The notes beneath the pieces were generated by a model. That model made no database searches and was not told the origin of the DNA. It was given only the letters and a program-made list of their open reading frames with translations. 7,430 bases of DNA from Pseudothermotoga sp. Lineage in GTDB: Bacteria > Thermotogota > Thermotogae > Thermotogales > DSM-5069. Below are positions 1-6,321 of this stretch, in pieces; position 1 is the first letter of the stretch; each line of letters begins with the position of its first letter. The translations under genes were made by a program, and so were the position numbers. Where the stretch lies: contig JAPYWY010000077.1 of assembly GCA_028276125.1 (NCBI GenBank), positions 1 to 7,430 of the forward strand, in the 5' to 3' direction.

Positions 1-515
1 AGGCAGGATACGACGGCAAACCTGTGAAGATGACCATATACACGCCCGAAGATCCGAACAGGAGAAAGGCTGCAGTCATTATCCAATCCATGTTGAAGAA
101 AGTAGGGTTCGAAATCGAAGTTCAGTCACTCGAGTGGGGTAGTTTCACCGCCGTCACGTCGAAGGGTGATGCGGACGCGTACACGATAGGCTGGACATGG
201 TACCCAGACCCAGAATTCTTCATCTTCTACATGTTCCACTCGTCGAGAAAGGGAACTTACGGAAATGGTGGTGGATACAACAATCCCGAGGTGGACAGGT
301 TGATTGAACTCGGTGAATCTTGTGTCGATCAAGAGCAGAGAACACAGTATTACAGGAAGGCTGAAGAATTGATCATGAAAGATCTGTACTACTTCCCGTT
401 GTGGCACAAGCTGGTCGTGAACGGTGTGAACAAGAAGGTGAGGGGCTACAAACCTTCACCGGACATGATGATCAGACTGTACGCACCTGGTACCAATGTT
501 TGGGTTGAGAAATGA
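1..515 (+). CDS. ABC transporter substrate-binding protein, family 5 (Dpp/Opp type), C-terminal part
   Basis: This is the last 170 residues of an extracytoplasmic solute-binding protein that would capture the substrate and hand it to the DppB/DppC permeases encoded just downstream. The reading frame is open from base 3, so the gene starts outside the window; the GTG at 24 and ATG at 30 are internal codons, not starts. Family-5 binding proteins are usually 500-600 residues, so roughly the last third is present and the lipoprotein signal is not visible. Characteristic C-terminal features are PEDPNRRKAAVIIQSMLKK near the front, GWTWYPDPEFF in the middle, and YNNPEVDRLIELG, followed by an aromatic-rich tail (YYFPLWHKL). 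The substrate cannot be told from this part. In Thermotogales this family binds both peptides and oligosaccharides; the M20 hydrolase in the operon favours a peptide-like ligand, which is inference. Confidence 0.93.
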   Translation, partial: AGYDGKPVKMTIYTPEDPNRRKAAVIIQSMLKKVGFEIEVQSLEWGSFTAVTSKGDADAYTIGWTWYPDPEFFIFYMFHSSRKGTYGNGGGYNNPEVDRLIELGESCVDQEQRTQYYRKAEELIMKDLYYFPLWHKLVVNGVNKKVRGYKPSPDMMIRLYAPGTNVWVEK

Positions 516-517
516 TT

Positions 518-544
518 GAGGGCGCGCGAGCGCCCTCTCTTTCT
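518..544 (+). terminator. Intercistronic hairpin, possible partial terminator or mRNA stabiliser
   Basis: Three bases after the binding-protein stop codon there is a perfect 8-bp stem: GAGGGCGC (518-525) pairs with GCGCCCTC (530-537) around a GCGA loop (526-529), which fits the stable GNRA tetraloop class. It is followed by TCTTTCT, a short interrupted T-rich run. The permease gene starts only 14 bp further on, so it may work as a leaky terminator or as a 3' block that protects the binding-protein mRNA. Either would give more binding protein than membrane subunits, a common arrangement in ABC transporter operons. Whether it terminates is inference, because the T-tract is weak. Confidence 0.7.
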
Positions 545-546
545 AT

Positions 547-554
547 GGAGTGAT
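547..554 (+). promoter_or_regulatory. Ribosome binding site of the DppB-type permease
   Basis: GGAGTGAT lies 3 bp before ATG 558 and is close to the GGAGGTGAT consensus. It decides the start: an in-frame TTG at 516 would give 14 extra residues, but it overlaps the hairpin at 518-537, has no such site in front of it and adds a non-membrane, arginine-rich leader. Confidence 0.75.
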
Positions 555-557
555 CGA

Positions 558-1514
558 ATGGGGAAGTACGTTGCGAAAAGGATCATCCAGGTTATACCCA
601 CGCTCTTCTTCGTCATCTTGACAGCGTTCTTGTTGATGAAACTGATCCCGGGCGATCCGGCGATGATTCTCTTAGGTCCACAGGCCCGCGCCGAAGACAT
701 CGCCAGATTCAGACAGCAACTCGGTTTAGATAGACCTTTGCCGGTACAATTCCTCATTTATCTGAAGAGGGTCCTCACGGGTGATCTTGGTACATCACTT
801 GTTTACAGACAGAGCGTACTCTCGTTGATATTGGAAAGGCTTCCTGTAACCGTCACGCTGAGTCTGTGCGCACTCGTGATCGCGGTGAGCATAGGTATAC
901 CCGCAGGCGTCATGGCTGCAATGAAGCACAATTCCTTCATAGATCTCTTGGTCACGATCTTGGCACTGATGGGTCTTTCCATACCGATCTTTTGGTTCGG
1001 CATGATGCTCATCATAGTTTTCTCCTTGGAACTCGGTTGGCTCCCGGCGGTTGGACTGGGCGATCCGACCAAGGGACTGTGGGACGTCGTGAGTCATTTC
1101 ATTCTGCCATCGCTCGCACTCGGAATTCTTTCGACTGGAACGATCGCGCGCTTCACGCGTTCGAGCATGTTGGAAGTTTTGAACCAAGACTACATAAGAA
1201 CCGCTTACGCCAAAGGTATAAGAAGAAGTTTGATCCTCTACAGGCATGCGTTGAGGAACGCACTCGTACCAGTCATAACTGTCATAGGTTTGCAGTTGGG
1301 GAATCTGCTCGCAGGTGCCGTCTTGACCGAGACCGTGTTCGCGTTGCCAGGACTTGGAAAACTCATGGTCGATGGGATATTCAGACGTGACTACATGCTC
1401 GTGCAAGGAGAAGTTCTCTTCACTGCAATTTTGTACATCTTCGTCAATCTGGCAGTCGATATAGCCTATGCTTTCATAAATCCGAAGATCAGGCAGACCT
1501 ACAGGGGTGTCTGA
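558..1514 (+). CDS. ABC transporter permease, DppB/OppB family
   Basis: An inner-membrane subunit of a Dpp/Opp-type importer that forms half of the translocation channel with the next gene product. The 318-residue length is typical. Hydrophobic segments are seen at about residues 9-29, 99-120, 129-156, 178-195, 236-262 and 283-305, six in all as expected. The family-typical PGDP follows the first segment (31-34). The cytoplasmic EAA loop that docks on the ATPase is at about 211-236, with DYIRTAYAKG followed by RHALRNAL. The large periplasmic loop between the first two segments contains QLGLDRPLPVQF. ATG 558 was chosen for its GGAGTGAT ribosome binding site. The stop codon lies within a few bases of the possible starts of the DppC-type gene, so the two are probably translated together. 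The transported substrate is not shown by sequence. Confidence 0.95.
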   Translation: MGKYVAKRIIQVIPTLFFVILTAFLLMKLIPGDPAMILLGPQARAEDIARFRQQLGLDRPLPVQFLIYLKRVLTGDLGTSLVYRQSVLSLILERLPVTVTLSLCALVIAVSIGIPAGVMAAMKHNSFIDLLVTILALMGLSIPIFWFGMMLIIVFSLELGWLPAVGLGDPTKGLWDVVSHFILPSLALGILSTGTIARFTRSSMLEVLNQDYIRTAYAKGIRRSLILYRHALRNALVPVITVIGLQLGNLLAGAVLTETVFALPGLGKLMVDGIFRRDYMLVQGEVLFTAILYIFVNLAVDIAYAFINPKIRQTYRGV

Positions 1515-1519
1515 GGTGA
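1513..1519 (+). promoter_or_regulatory. Candidate ribosome binding site of the DppC-type permease
   Basis: GAGGTGA, a 7-base match to the Shine-Dalgarno consensus, overlaps the upstream stop codon. It lies 2 bp before an in-frame TTG (1522). A weaker AGGGGTG (1503-1509) would serve GTG 1516 at better spacing. The two signals make the exact start uncertain by a few codons. Confidence 0.45.
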
Positions 1520-2328
1520 GATTGAACAAACAGATTCTGTTCGGACTTATAATCGTTCTTTTGAATGTCTTCTTTGCCATCTTCGCACCTCTCATCGCCA
1601 CGCACGAAGTCGATGAAATGGACTTTTTCTACATCTTCGCCAAACCTGGCGAAGGTGGGCATATCCTCGGTACCGACGACTACGGTAGGGACATATTCTC
1701 GAGGTTGGTCTACGGTAGTCGCATCTCGCTCGTTGTTGGAGTCATTGCTGTTGGTATAGGCGCGATGATCGGGACTGCGCTCGGCATAGTTGCAGGTTAT
1801 TTTGGTGGATTCTTCGACGCACTGATCATGCGTTTTATGGATGCCTTGTTGTCTTTTCCGTACGTACTCTTGGCCATCGCCATGATGGCAGTGCTCGGGG
1901 CGGGTTTGTTCAATGCAATGTTGGCGATAGGTATAGTCATGGTACCGAGTTTTTCGAGGATAGTTAGGAGTGCCGTTTTGAACGTCAAAAACGAAGAATT
2001 TGTGTTGGCCGCTCGGGCCTTGGGAGCTTCACACCTTTGGATCATCTTTCATCACATTTTGCCCAACATCGTCCCTGTGTTGATCGTCTACAGCTCGCTT
2101 AACTTTGCCGGTGCGGTGATAAGTGAGGCGACTTTGAGTTTCCTGGGCTTGGGGATTCAACCACCTACACCCTCTTGGGGTAGCATGTTAGCTGAGGCGA
2201 AGAACTACCTGCAAACTGCCCCACACATGGCGTTGTTCCCGGGGCTCGCGATATTGTTCACGTGTCTTGGCTTCAACGTGCTCGGTGACGGGTTGAGGGA
2301 CTTGCTCGATCCAAGACTGAAGAGCTGA
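1516..2328 (+). CDS. ABC transporter permease, DppC/OppC family
   Basis: The second membrane subunit of the importer, pairing with the DppB-type protein. It is 270 residues if started at GTG 1516. Alternatives are GTG 1507 (3 residues longer, 8-bp overlap with the upstream gene, no good ribosome binding site) and TTG 1522 (2 shorter, strong GAGGTGA but close). Family hallmarks are LGTDDYGRDIFSR (51-63) before the core, the EAA loop at about 161-183 (EFVLAARALGA then HHILPN), and LGLGIQPPTPSWG (210-222). Hydrophobic segments lie at about 7-27, 71-97, 113-145, 185-203 and 238-256. The N-terminal tail before the first membrane segment is very short for this family, which often carries 20-50 residues there. 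The stop codon is 12 bp before the M20 gene. Confidence 0.94.
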   Translation: MRLNKQILFGLIIVLLNVFFAIFAPLIATHEVDEMDFFYIFAKPGEGGHILGTDDYGRDIFSRLVYGSRISLVVGVIAVGIGAMIGTALGIVAGYFGGFFDALIMRFMDALLSFPYVLLAIAMMAVLGAGLFNAMLAIGIVMVPSFSRIVRSAVLNVKNEEFVLAARALGASHLWIIFHHILPNIVPVLIVYSSLNFAGAVISEATLSFLGLGIQPPTPSWGSMLAEAKNYLQTAPHMALFPGLAILFTCLGFNVLGDGLRDLLDPRLKS

Positions 2329-2340
2329 GGGGGAAAGAAT

Positions 2341-3507
2341 ATGAAAGAAAAGATCGCACAAGCACTGGATTCAATGGAAGAACAGCTCATCGATTTGGCG
2401 AAAAAGATCTTCGAGCTCGCCGAACTCTCTTACGAGGAGAAGGAGTCTTCCAGATTGCTCGCGAACTTCTTGGAGGAAAACGGCTTTTCGGTCACAAGAA
2501 ACGTCGCGGGCTTGAGCACCGCGTTCTTGGCAGAAACAGGAAAGGGAAGGCCAAAGATCGCATTGCTCGCAGAGTACGACGCGTTGCCTGAAATAGGCCA
2601 CGCGTGCGGGCACAACATGATAGGTGTCATGAGTTGTGGGGCCGCGGTAGCTCTCAAGAAGGCTTTGCAAGATTTGCAGTTCACGTTGGTGGTGGTAGGT
2701 TGCCCCGCGGAGGAAAGGGGAGCGGGGAAAAAGGATCTCATAAAGGCAGGGGTGTTTAAAGATGTCGATGTTGCTATGATGATACATCCAGCTTCCATGA
2801 GTACGGGCTTCGATATATCCTACGCGATACGTCGCTACAAAGTGGAATTCTTTGGGCGTTCAGCTCACGCTGCTGCAGATCCTGTCAGTGGTAAGAACGC
2901 TTTGGACGCGATGATTCTCTTGTTCAACGCTATTGGTCTTTGGAGACAGCAACTTCCGGAGAAAGTCAGGATCCACGGGATCATAACGAACGGAGGTCAA
3001 TCTTTCAACACCATACCGGAATACACGAGTGCGGAGATCGGCATCAGGGCGTTGCGGGTTGAACAACTTGAAAGTCTTGAACAGAGGTTCTTCACTCTCG
3101 TCAAAGCTGCAGGTGACATGGCCGACTGCAAGGCCAACGTGGCTCGTGAGGAAGAGATGTTGGAAGTGTACGTCAACGTACCGCTCGCCAAGAAACTGGA
3201 AGAGAACTATAGGCTCGTGGGTGAAGAAGTTGTACCGCGAACGTACGAACAAGGAGTTGGATCGACTGACATGGGAGAAGTGAGCCACGTCGTAGCTGCA
3301 ATCCACGCGTACATAAACATCACGAACGGCAAACCGATACCGACGCACACGAGAGAATTCGCAAAGGCGGCAAACTCACCCGAGGGTTACCAAGCGATGC
3401 TGAGGGCAACAAAGGCACTCGCGTTCACCGTGTACGATCTCGCGACGGACGAGAGGCTATTGCAAGAGGTGAAGCAGTACTTTCAAGAAAGGAGGAGGGA
3501 GTTTTGA
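2341..3507 (+). CDS. M20 family metallo-amidohydrolase (M20D, AbgB/PM20D2-like)
   Basis: A predicted cytoplasmic, two-metal (normally zinc) hydrolase of an amide or peptide bond, 388 residues with no signal peptide. The pattern fits the M20D group that includes AbgB (p-aminobenzoyl-glutamate hydrolase) and animal PM20D2 dipeptidases. AEYDALPEIGHACGHN (78-92) supplies Cys89 and His91; PAEE (122-125) supplies the likely general base Glu124 and metal ligand Glu125; His149 and His336 (PTHTREF) complete the set. All expected ligands are present, so the enzyme should be active. GRSAHAA (172-178) marks the inserted dimerisation domain, about 165-275. VGSTDMGEVS (306-315) is also typical of the AbgB-like branch. 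ATG 2341 has AGGGGG (2328-2333) in front. The gene sits between permease and ATPase genes, so its substrate is probably what the transporter imports. The exact substrate (dipeptide, N-acyl amino acid, folate fragment) is not determinable. Confidence 0.93.
   Translation: MKEKIAQALDSMEEQLIDLAKKIFELAELSYEEKESSRLLANFLEENGFSVTRNVAGLSTAFLAETGKGRPKIALLAEYDALPEIGHACGHNMIGVMSCGAAVALKKALQDLQFTLVVVGCPAEERGAGKKDLIKAGVFKDVDVAMMIHPASMSTGFDISYAIRRYKVEFFGRSAHAAADPVSGKNALDAMILLFNAIGLWRQQLPEKVRIHGIITNGGQSFNTIPEYTSAEIGIRALRVEQLESLEQRFFTLVKAAGDMADCKANVAREEEMLEVYVNVPLAKKLEENYRLVGEEVVPRTYEQGVGSTDMGEVSHVVAAIHAYINITNGKPIPTHTREFAKAANSPEGYQAMLRATKALAFTVYDLATDERLLQEVKQYFQERRREF
3491..3501 (+). promoter_or_regulatory. 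Ribosome binding site for the TTG start of the DppD-type gene
   Basis: GGAGGAGGGAG, a strong purine-rich site, lies within the last codons of the M20 gene and just before TTG 3504. It supports a TTG start whose last two bases form part of the upstream TGA stop (TTGA, 4-bp overlap). Confidence 0.8.
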
Positions 3508-4463
3508 ATCCCCTCCTGCTCGTTGAGGATCTCGCGGTTGAATTCAAAACCAGGCTCGGAAAGTTCTATGTTCCTGATGGAGTTACTTTCAGCGTGTTCG
3601 AAGGTGAGTGCGTGGGTCTCGTCGGTGAGAGCGGCTCCGGAAAGAGCGTGACAGCCTTGGCTATCATGGGCCTGCTGCCCAAAAACGCGAGAGTCGCAAG
3701 AGGCAGAATCCTCTTCGATGGTGTCGACATAACCTCAGGAAACGACCATCCCAGGGGAAAGAAGATGAGCATGGTGTTCCAAAACCCTCTCAATTCCCTG
3801 AACCCCAACATGAAGATAGGTCAACAACTTTGTGAAGTGCTGGAAGAGAACTTCAAGATGAGCAAAGAGGAGGCCAGAAAGAGGGTCATAGAAACGATGA
3901 CAAAACTTGGGATCCCCGAAGCAGAGAAGATGCTCGAGAGGTATCCTTTCGAGTACAGTGGGGGCATGAGGCAGAGGGCAATGATCGCCATGGCAATGCT
4001 GTGTGAGCCAAAACTGCTCATCGCCGACGAACCCACCACGGCTCTGGACGTCACCATCCAAGCCCAGATCATGCGTTTGTTCAAGCAGTTGAAGTCCAGT
4101 TCGAGGACTTCGATACTGTTCATAAGCCACGATTTGAGCGTTGTGTCTCAGATAGCTGACAGGATCATCGTGATGTACGCGGGAAAGATCTGTGAAATAT
4201 CGCCGGTGAAACAACTCTTCGAAGATCCCTTGCACCCTTACACTCAAGGGTTGATCGCCTCGGTGCCGGATTTGAAGAAAAAAGGATCGAAATTGCGCTC
4301 GATCGAAGGGAACGTGCCGAGCTTGCTCGACCCACCAACGGGTTGTCGGTTTCACCCAAGGTGCAACAAGAAATTGGAAATATGCACTCAACACGAACCA
4401 GATGAAGTTCAAATGAAGGACAGGATCGTCAAGTGCTGGTTGTATGAGAAGGCTGGGATCTGA
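3504..4463 (+). CDS. ABC transporter ATP-binding protein, DppD/OppD family
   Basis: One of two ATPase subunits that power import, acting on the cytoplasmic face; 319 residues. Nucleotide-binding motifs in order: Walker A GESGSGKS (41-48), Q-loop Gln93 (VFQNP), signature YSGGMRQR (151-158), Walker B LLIADE (171-176) with catalytic Glu176, and switch His209 (ISHD). The DppD-specific C-terminal extension starts at HPYTQGL (244-250) and carries cysteines 281, 287, 294 and 311 (C-x5-C-x6-C-x16-C). In related DppD proteins this pattern has been linked to an iron-sulphur cluster; that is family knowledge, not shown here. The start is TTG, overlapping the upstream stop by 4 bp, which suggests translational coupling with the M20 gene. 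The signature begins YSGG instead of LSGG, a common variant in this subunit. Confidence 0.95.
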   Translation: MNPLLLVEDLAVEFKTRLGKFYVPDGVTFSVFEGECVGLVGESGSGKSVTALAIMGLLPKNARVARGRILFDGVDITSGNDHPRGKKMSMVFQNPLNSLNPNMKIGQQLCEVLEENFKMSKEEARKRVIETMTKLGIPEAEKMLERYPFEYSGGMRQRAMIAMAMLCEPKLLIADEPTTALDVTIQAQIMRLFKQLKSSSRTSILFISHDLSVVSQIADRIIVMYAGKICEISPVKQLFEDPLHPYTQGLIASVPDLKKKGSKLRSIEGNVPSLLDPPTGCRFHPRCNKKLEICTQHEPDEVQMKDRIVKCWLYEKAGI

Positions 4464-4466
4464 ACG

Positions 4467-5399
4467 ATGCTGAGAGTTGAAAACCTCTCAAAAGAATTTC
4501 CCGTCGAGTTTGATGTGTTTGGAAGACCTGTCAAGTTCTTGAGGGCTGTTCAGGACGTTTCGTTCACCGTAGAAGAAAACACCGTTTTCAGCATCGTCGG
4601 TGAGAGTGGTTCTGGAAAATCGACCATTGCGCGAATCCTTTGCGGTATACACAAACCCACAACGGGCTCGATCCAGTTCATGGGAACACCCCTGAAGGGA
4701 TCGGGTCATCGAGAGATACAGATGGTCTTCCAGGACCCAGACAGTTCACTCGACCCACGAAAGACGGTTCTGTTCAGCATAGAAGAAGGTTTGAGGATAC
4801 ATAGGATCGGTAACAAAGAAGAGAGGAGACGGCTCGTAATCGAAACTTTGAAGGCTGTAGGTTTGACCGAGGATGTACTCTCGAAGTATCCTCACCAACT
4901 GAGTGGTGGACAAAAACAGAGAGTAGCCATAGCGAGATGTCTGGTTTTGAAGCCCAAACTGCTCATCTTGGATGAGCCTACCTCAGCTTTAGACGTCTCG
5001 GTCCAGGCACAGATACTGAACCTCTTGATGGAACTCAAGAGAGAGTTCTCTTTGACCTACATTCTCATCACGCACGATCTGAAGATCGTTTATCACCTCT
5101 CGGATTACACTATGGTGATGTACCTCGGCCAAATCATGGAGATGGGACAAACGGAGAGAATAATCCAAGAGCCCATGCATCCCTACACGAAAGCGCTCGT
5201 GGCGGCCATCCCCGCCGTTGGGACTGACAATCTGAAGGATTTCTCGCTCAAGGGTGAGATACCGAGTCCACTGAATCCACCAAAAGGGTGCCCCTTCAAA
5301 ACGAGGTGTGACTTCGCCTTCGAAAAATGCAATGAAAGACCACCGTTAACAGACTTCAGAGGTCGAAAGGTGAGATGCCATCTCTACACGGAGGTGTGA
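4467..5399 (+). CDS. ABC transporter ATP-binding protein, DppF/OppF family
   Basis: The second ATPase subunit, forming a heterodimer with the DppD-type protein; 310 residues. Walker A GESGSGKS (45-52), Q-loop Gln89 (VFQDP), canonical signature LSGGQ (145-149), Walker B LLILDE (165-170) and switch His203 (THD) are all intact. The segment VFGRPVKFLRAVQDVSF (17-33) before Walker A is typical of the F subunit. A C-terminal extension from HPYTKAL (238-244) carries cysteines 275, 281, 288 and 304 (C-x5-C-x6-C-x15-C), nearly the same pattern as in the partner. ATG 4467 is 3 bp after the upstream stop; only a weak GGGAT lies in front, so its translation may depend on coupling to the upstream gene. 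The last codons contain the ribosome binding site of the next gene. Confidence 0.95.
   Translation: MLRVENLSKEFPVEFDVFGRPVKFLRAVQDVSFTVEENTVFSIVGESGSGKSTIARILCGIHKPTTGSIQFMGTPLKGSGHREIQMVFQDPDSSLDPRKTVLFSIEEGLRIHRIGNKEERRRLVIETLKAVGLTEDVLSKYPHQLSGGQKQRVAIARCLVLKPKLLILDEPTSALDVSVQAQILNLLMELKREFSLTYILITHDLKIVYHLSDYTMVMYLGQIMEMGQTERIIQEPMHPYTKALVAAIPAVGTDNLKDFSLKGEIPSPLNPPKGCPFKTRCDFAFEKCNERPPLTDFRGRKVRCHLYTEV
5390..5397 (+). promoter_or_regulatory. Ribosome binding site of the DUF1177 gene
   Basis: GGAGGTGT ends 4 bp before ATG 5402 and lies inside the last codons of the DppF-type gene. It makes ATG 5402 the preferred start over the in-frame ATG at 5375, which would overlap the upstream gene by 25 bp with no comparable site. 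Confidence 0.8.
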
Positions 5400-5401
5400 A
5401 C

Positions 5402-6316
5402 ATGTTGGCGCAAGTTCTTGCGGTGATGGAGCTTTTGGACGATCCAAGCGCAGATGGTCGAAAGGTGTGTGATTTGTTCAAAGATTTCGAAGGTGTACAT
5501 GCGGAGTACGAGACTGTCAGAACATCCCGTGGCAAGACGGACATCGTGAGAATCACGATCTCTGGAAGAGATTCTTCAGCACCAGTTCTGGGCATAGTTG
5601 GTCAACTGGGTGGAGTTGGTGCAAGGCCAGAGATGGTGGGATTGGTGAGCGATGCGGATGGAGCGATCGCCGCACTGGCCTGCGCGCTGAAACTCGCCCA
5701 GATGAAGAAAAAAGGTGAAGAGCTCGTGGGAACCGTTTTCGTCACCACGCACGTTTGTCCGGATGCCCCGACCAAAGAACACAAACCCGTGCCGTTCATG
5801 GATTCGCCGATTGGTGTAAAGGAAGCGTTGCAGCTCATGCTTAACAGACCCGTCGATGCGATCCTATCGATCGATACGACGAAGGGAAACAGGATCGCCA
5901 AGAAAAAAGGTTTTGCAATTTCACCAACTGTGTTAAGAGGTTATATACTAAGAGTGTCGGAAGACTTGTTGGACATCTACGAAAGGGTATGTGGTACGGT
6001 ACCTTTCGTGCTCCCAATCACGATGCAAGACATAACACCTTACGACAACGGCGTGTACCACATAAACAGCATCATGCAACCTTGTACCGTTGCGCCAAAT
6101 GCGCCAGTCGTAGGGGTGGCGATAACGACAGAGGTACCCGTGGCTGGTTGCGCTACCGGGGCTTCGCACGAGGTCGATATAGAACTCGCAGCCCGTTTCT
6201 GCGTTGAGGTCGCCAAGTACTTCGGTCGAAGACAAATCAAGTTCTACGATGAGGCTGAGTTCGAGAGATTGCAGAAACTCTACGGTGACTTCACACGTTT
6301 GGTGATGGGGGAATAG
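5402..6316 (+). CDS. DUF1177 family protein of unknown function
   Basis: A 304-residue protein that I recognise from its conserved blocks as DUF1177, a family without an established biochemical role. Visible blocks are GQLGGVGARPEMVG (67-80), SDADGAIAALACALKLA (83-99), THVCPDAP (116-123), SIDTTKGN (156-163), SEDLLDI (186-192), ITMQDITPYDNGVYHINS (206-223) and ATGASHEVDI (251-260). No signal peptide or membrane segment is seen, so it is probably cytoplasmic. Conserved polar residues that could bind metal or act in catalysis are Asp84, Asp86, His117, Cys119, Asp121, Asp158, His256, Glu257 and Asp259. The block order resembles zinc aminopeptidases (see findings); this is inference. It follows the DppF stop by 2 bp with a strong ribosome binding site, so it is made with the transporter and M20 enzyme and may act on the same imported compound. 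Confidence 0.85.
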   Translation: MLAQVLAVMELLDDPSADGRKVCDLFKDFEGVHAEYETVRTSRGKTDIVRITISGRDSSAPVLGIVGQLGGVGARPEMVGLVSDADGAIAALACALKLAQMKKKGEELVGTVFVTTHVCPDAPTKEHKPVPFMDSPIGVKEALQLMLNRPVDAILSIDTTKGNRIAKKKGFAISPTVLRGYILRVSEDLLDIYERVCGTVPFVLPITMQDITPYDNGVYHINSIMQPCTVAPNAPVVGVAITTEVPVAGCATGASHEVDIELAARFCVEVAKYFGRRQIKFYDEAEFERLQKLYGDFTRLVMGE

Positions 6317-6321
6317 AGCCG

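Noticed and set aside
866..1390. Second + strand open frame inside the DppB-type gene
   Set aside because: Out-of-frame translation of a conserved membrane protein; the product is Arg/His-rich and shows no motif.
795..1601. Long open frame on the minus strand (about 268 codons) opposite the DppB-type gene
   Set aside because: Its translation is rich in His, Gln, Asp and Arg, with no domain, and it lies opposite a clear permease gene. It is explained by the codon use of the sense gene.
3735..4412. Long open frame on the minus strand (about 225 codons) opposite the DppD-type gene
   Set aside because: No recognisable domain and an odd composition; it mirrors the conserved ATPase codons on the + strand.
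5375..5401. Upstream ATG giving a 9-residue longer DUF1177 protein
   Set aside because: It overlaps the DppF-type gene by 25 bp and lacks a ribosome binding site, while ATG 5402 has GGAGGTGT at good spacing.
5913..5949. AT-rich patch with TTGCAA and TATATA/TATACT inside the DUF1177 gene, considered as an internal promoter
   Set aside because: The spacing between the two elements is about 23-25 bp, too long for a sigma-70 type promoter, and no gene start lies downstream before 6322.
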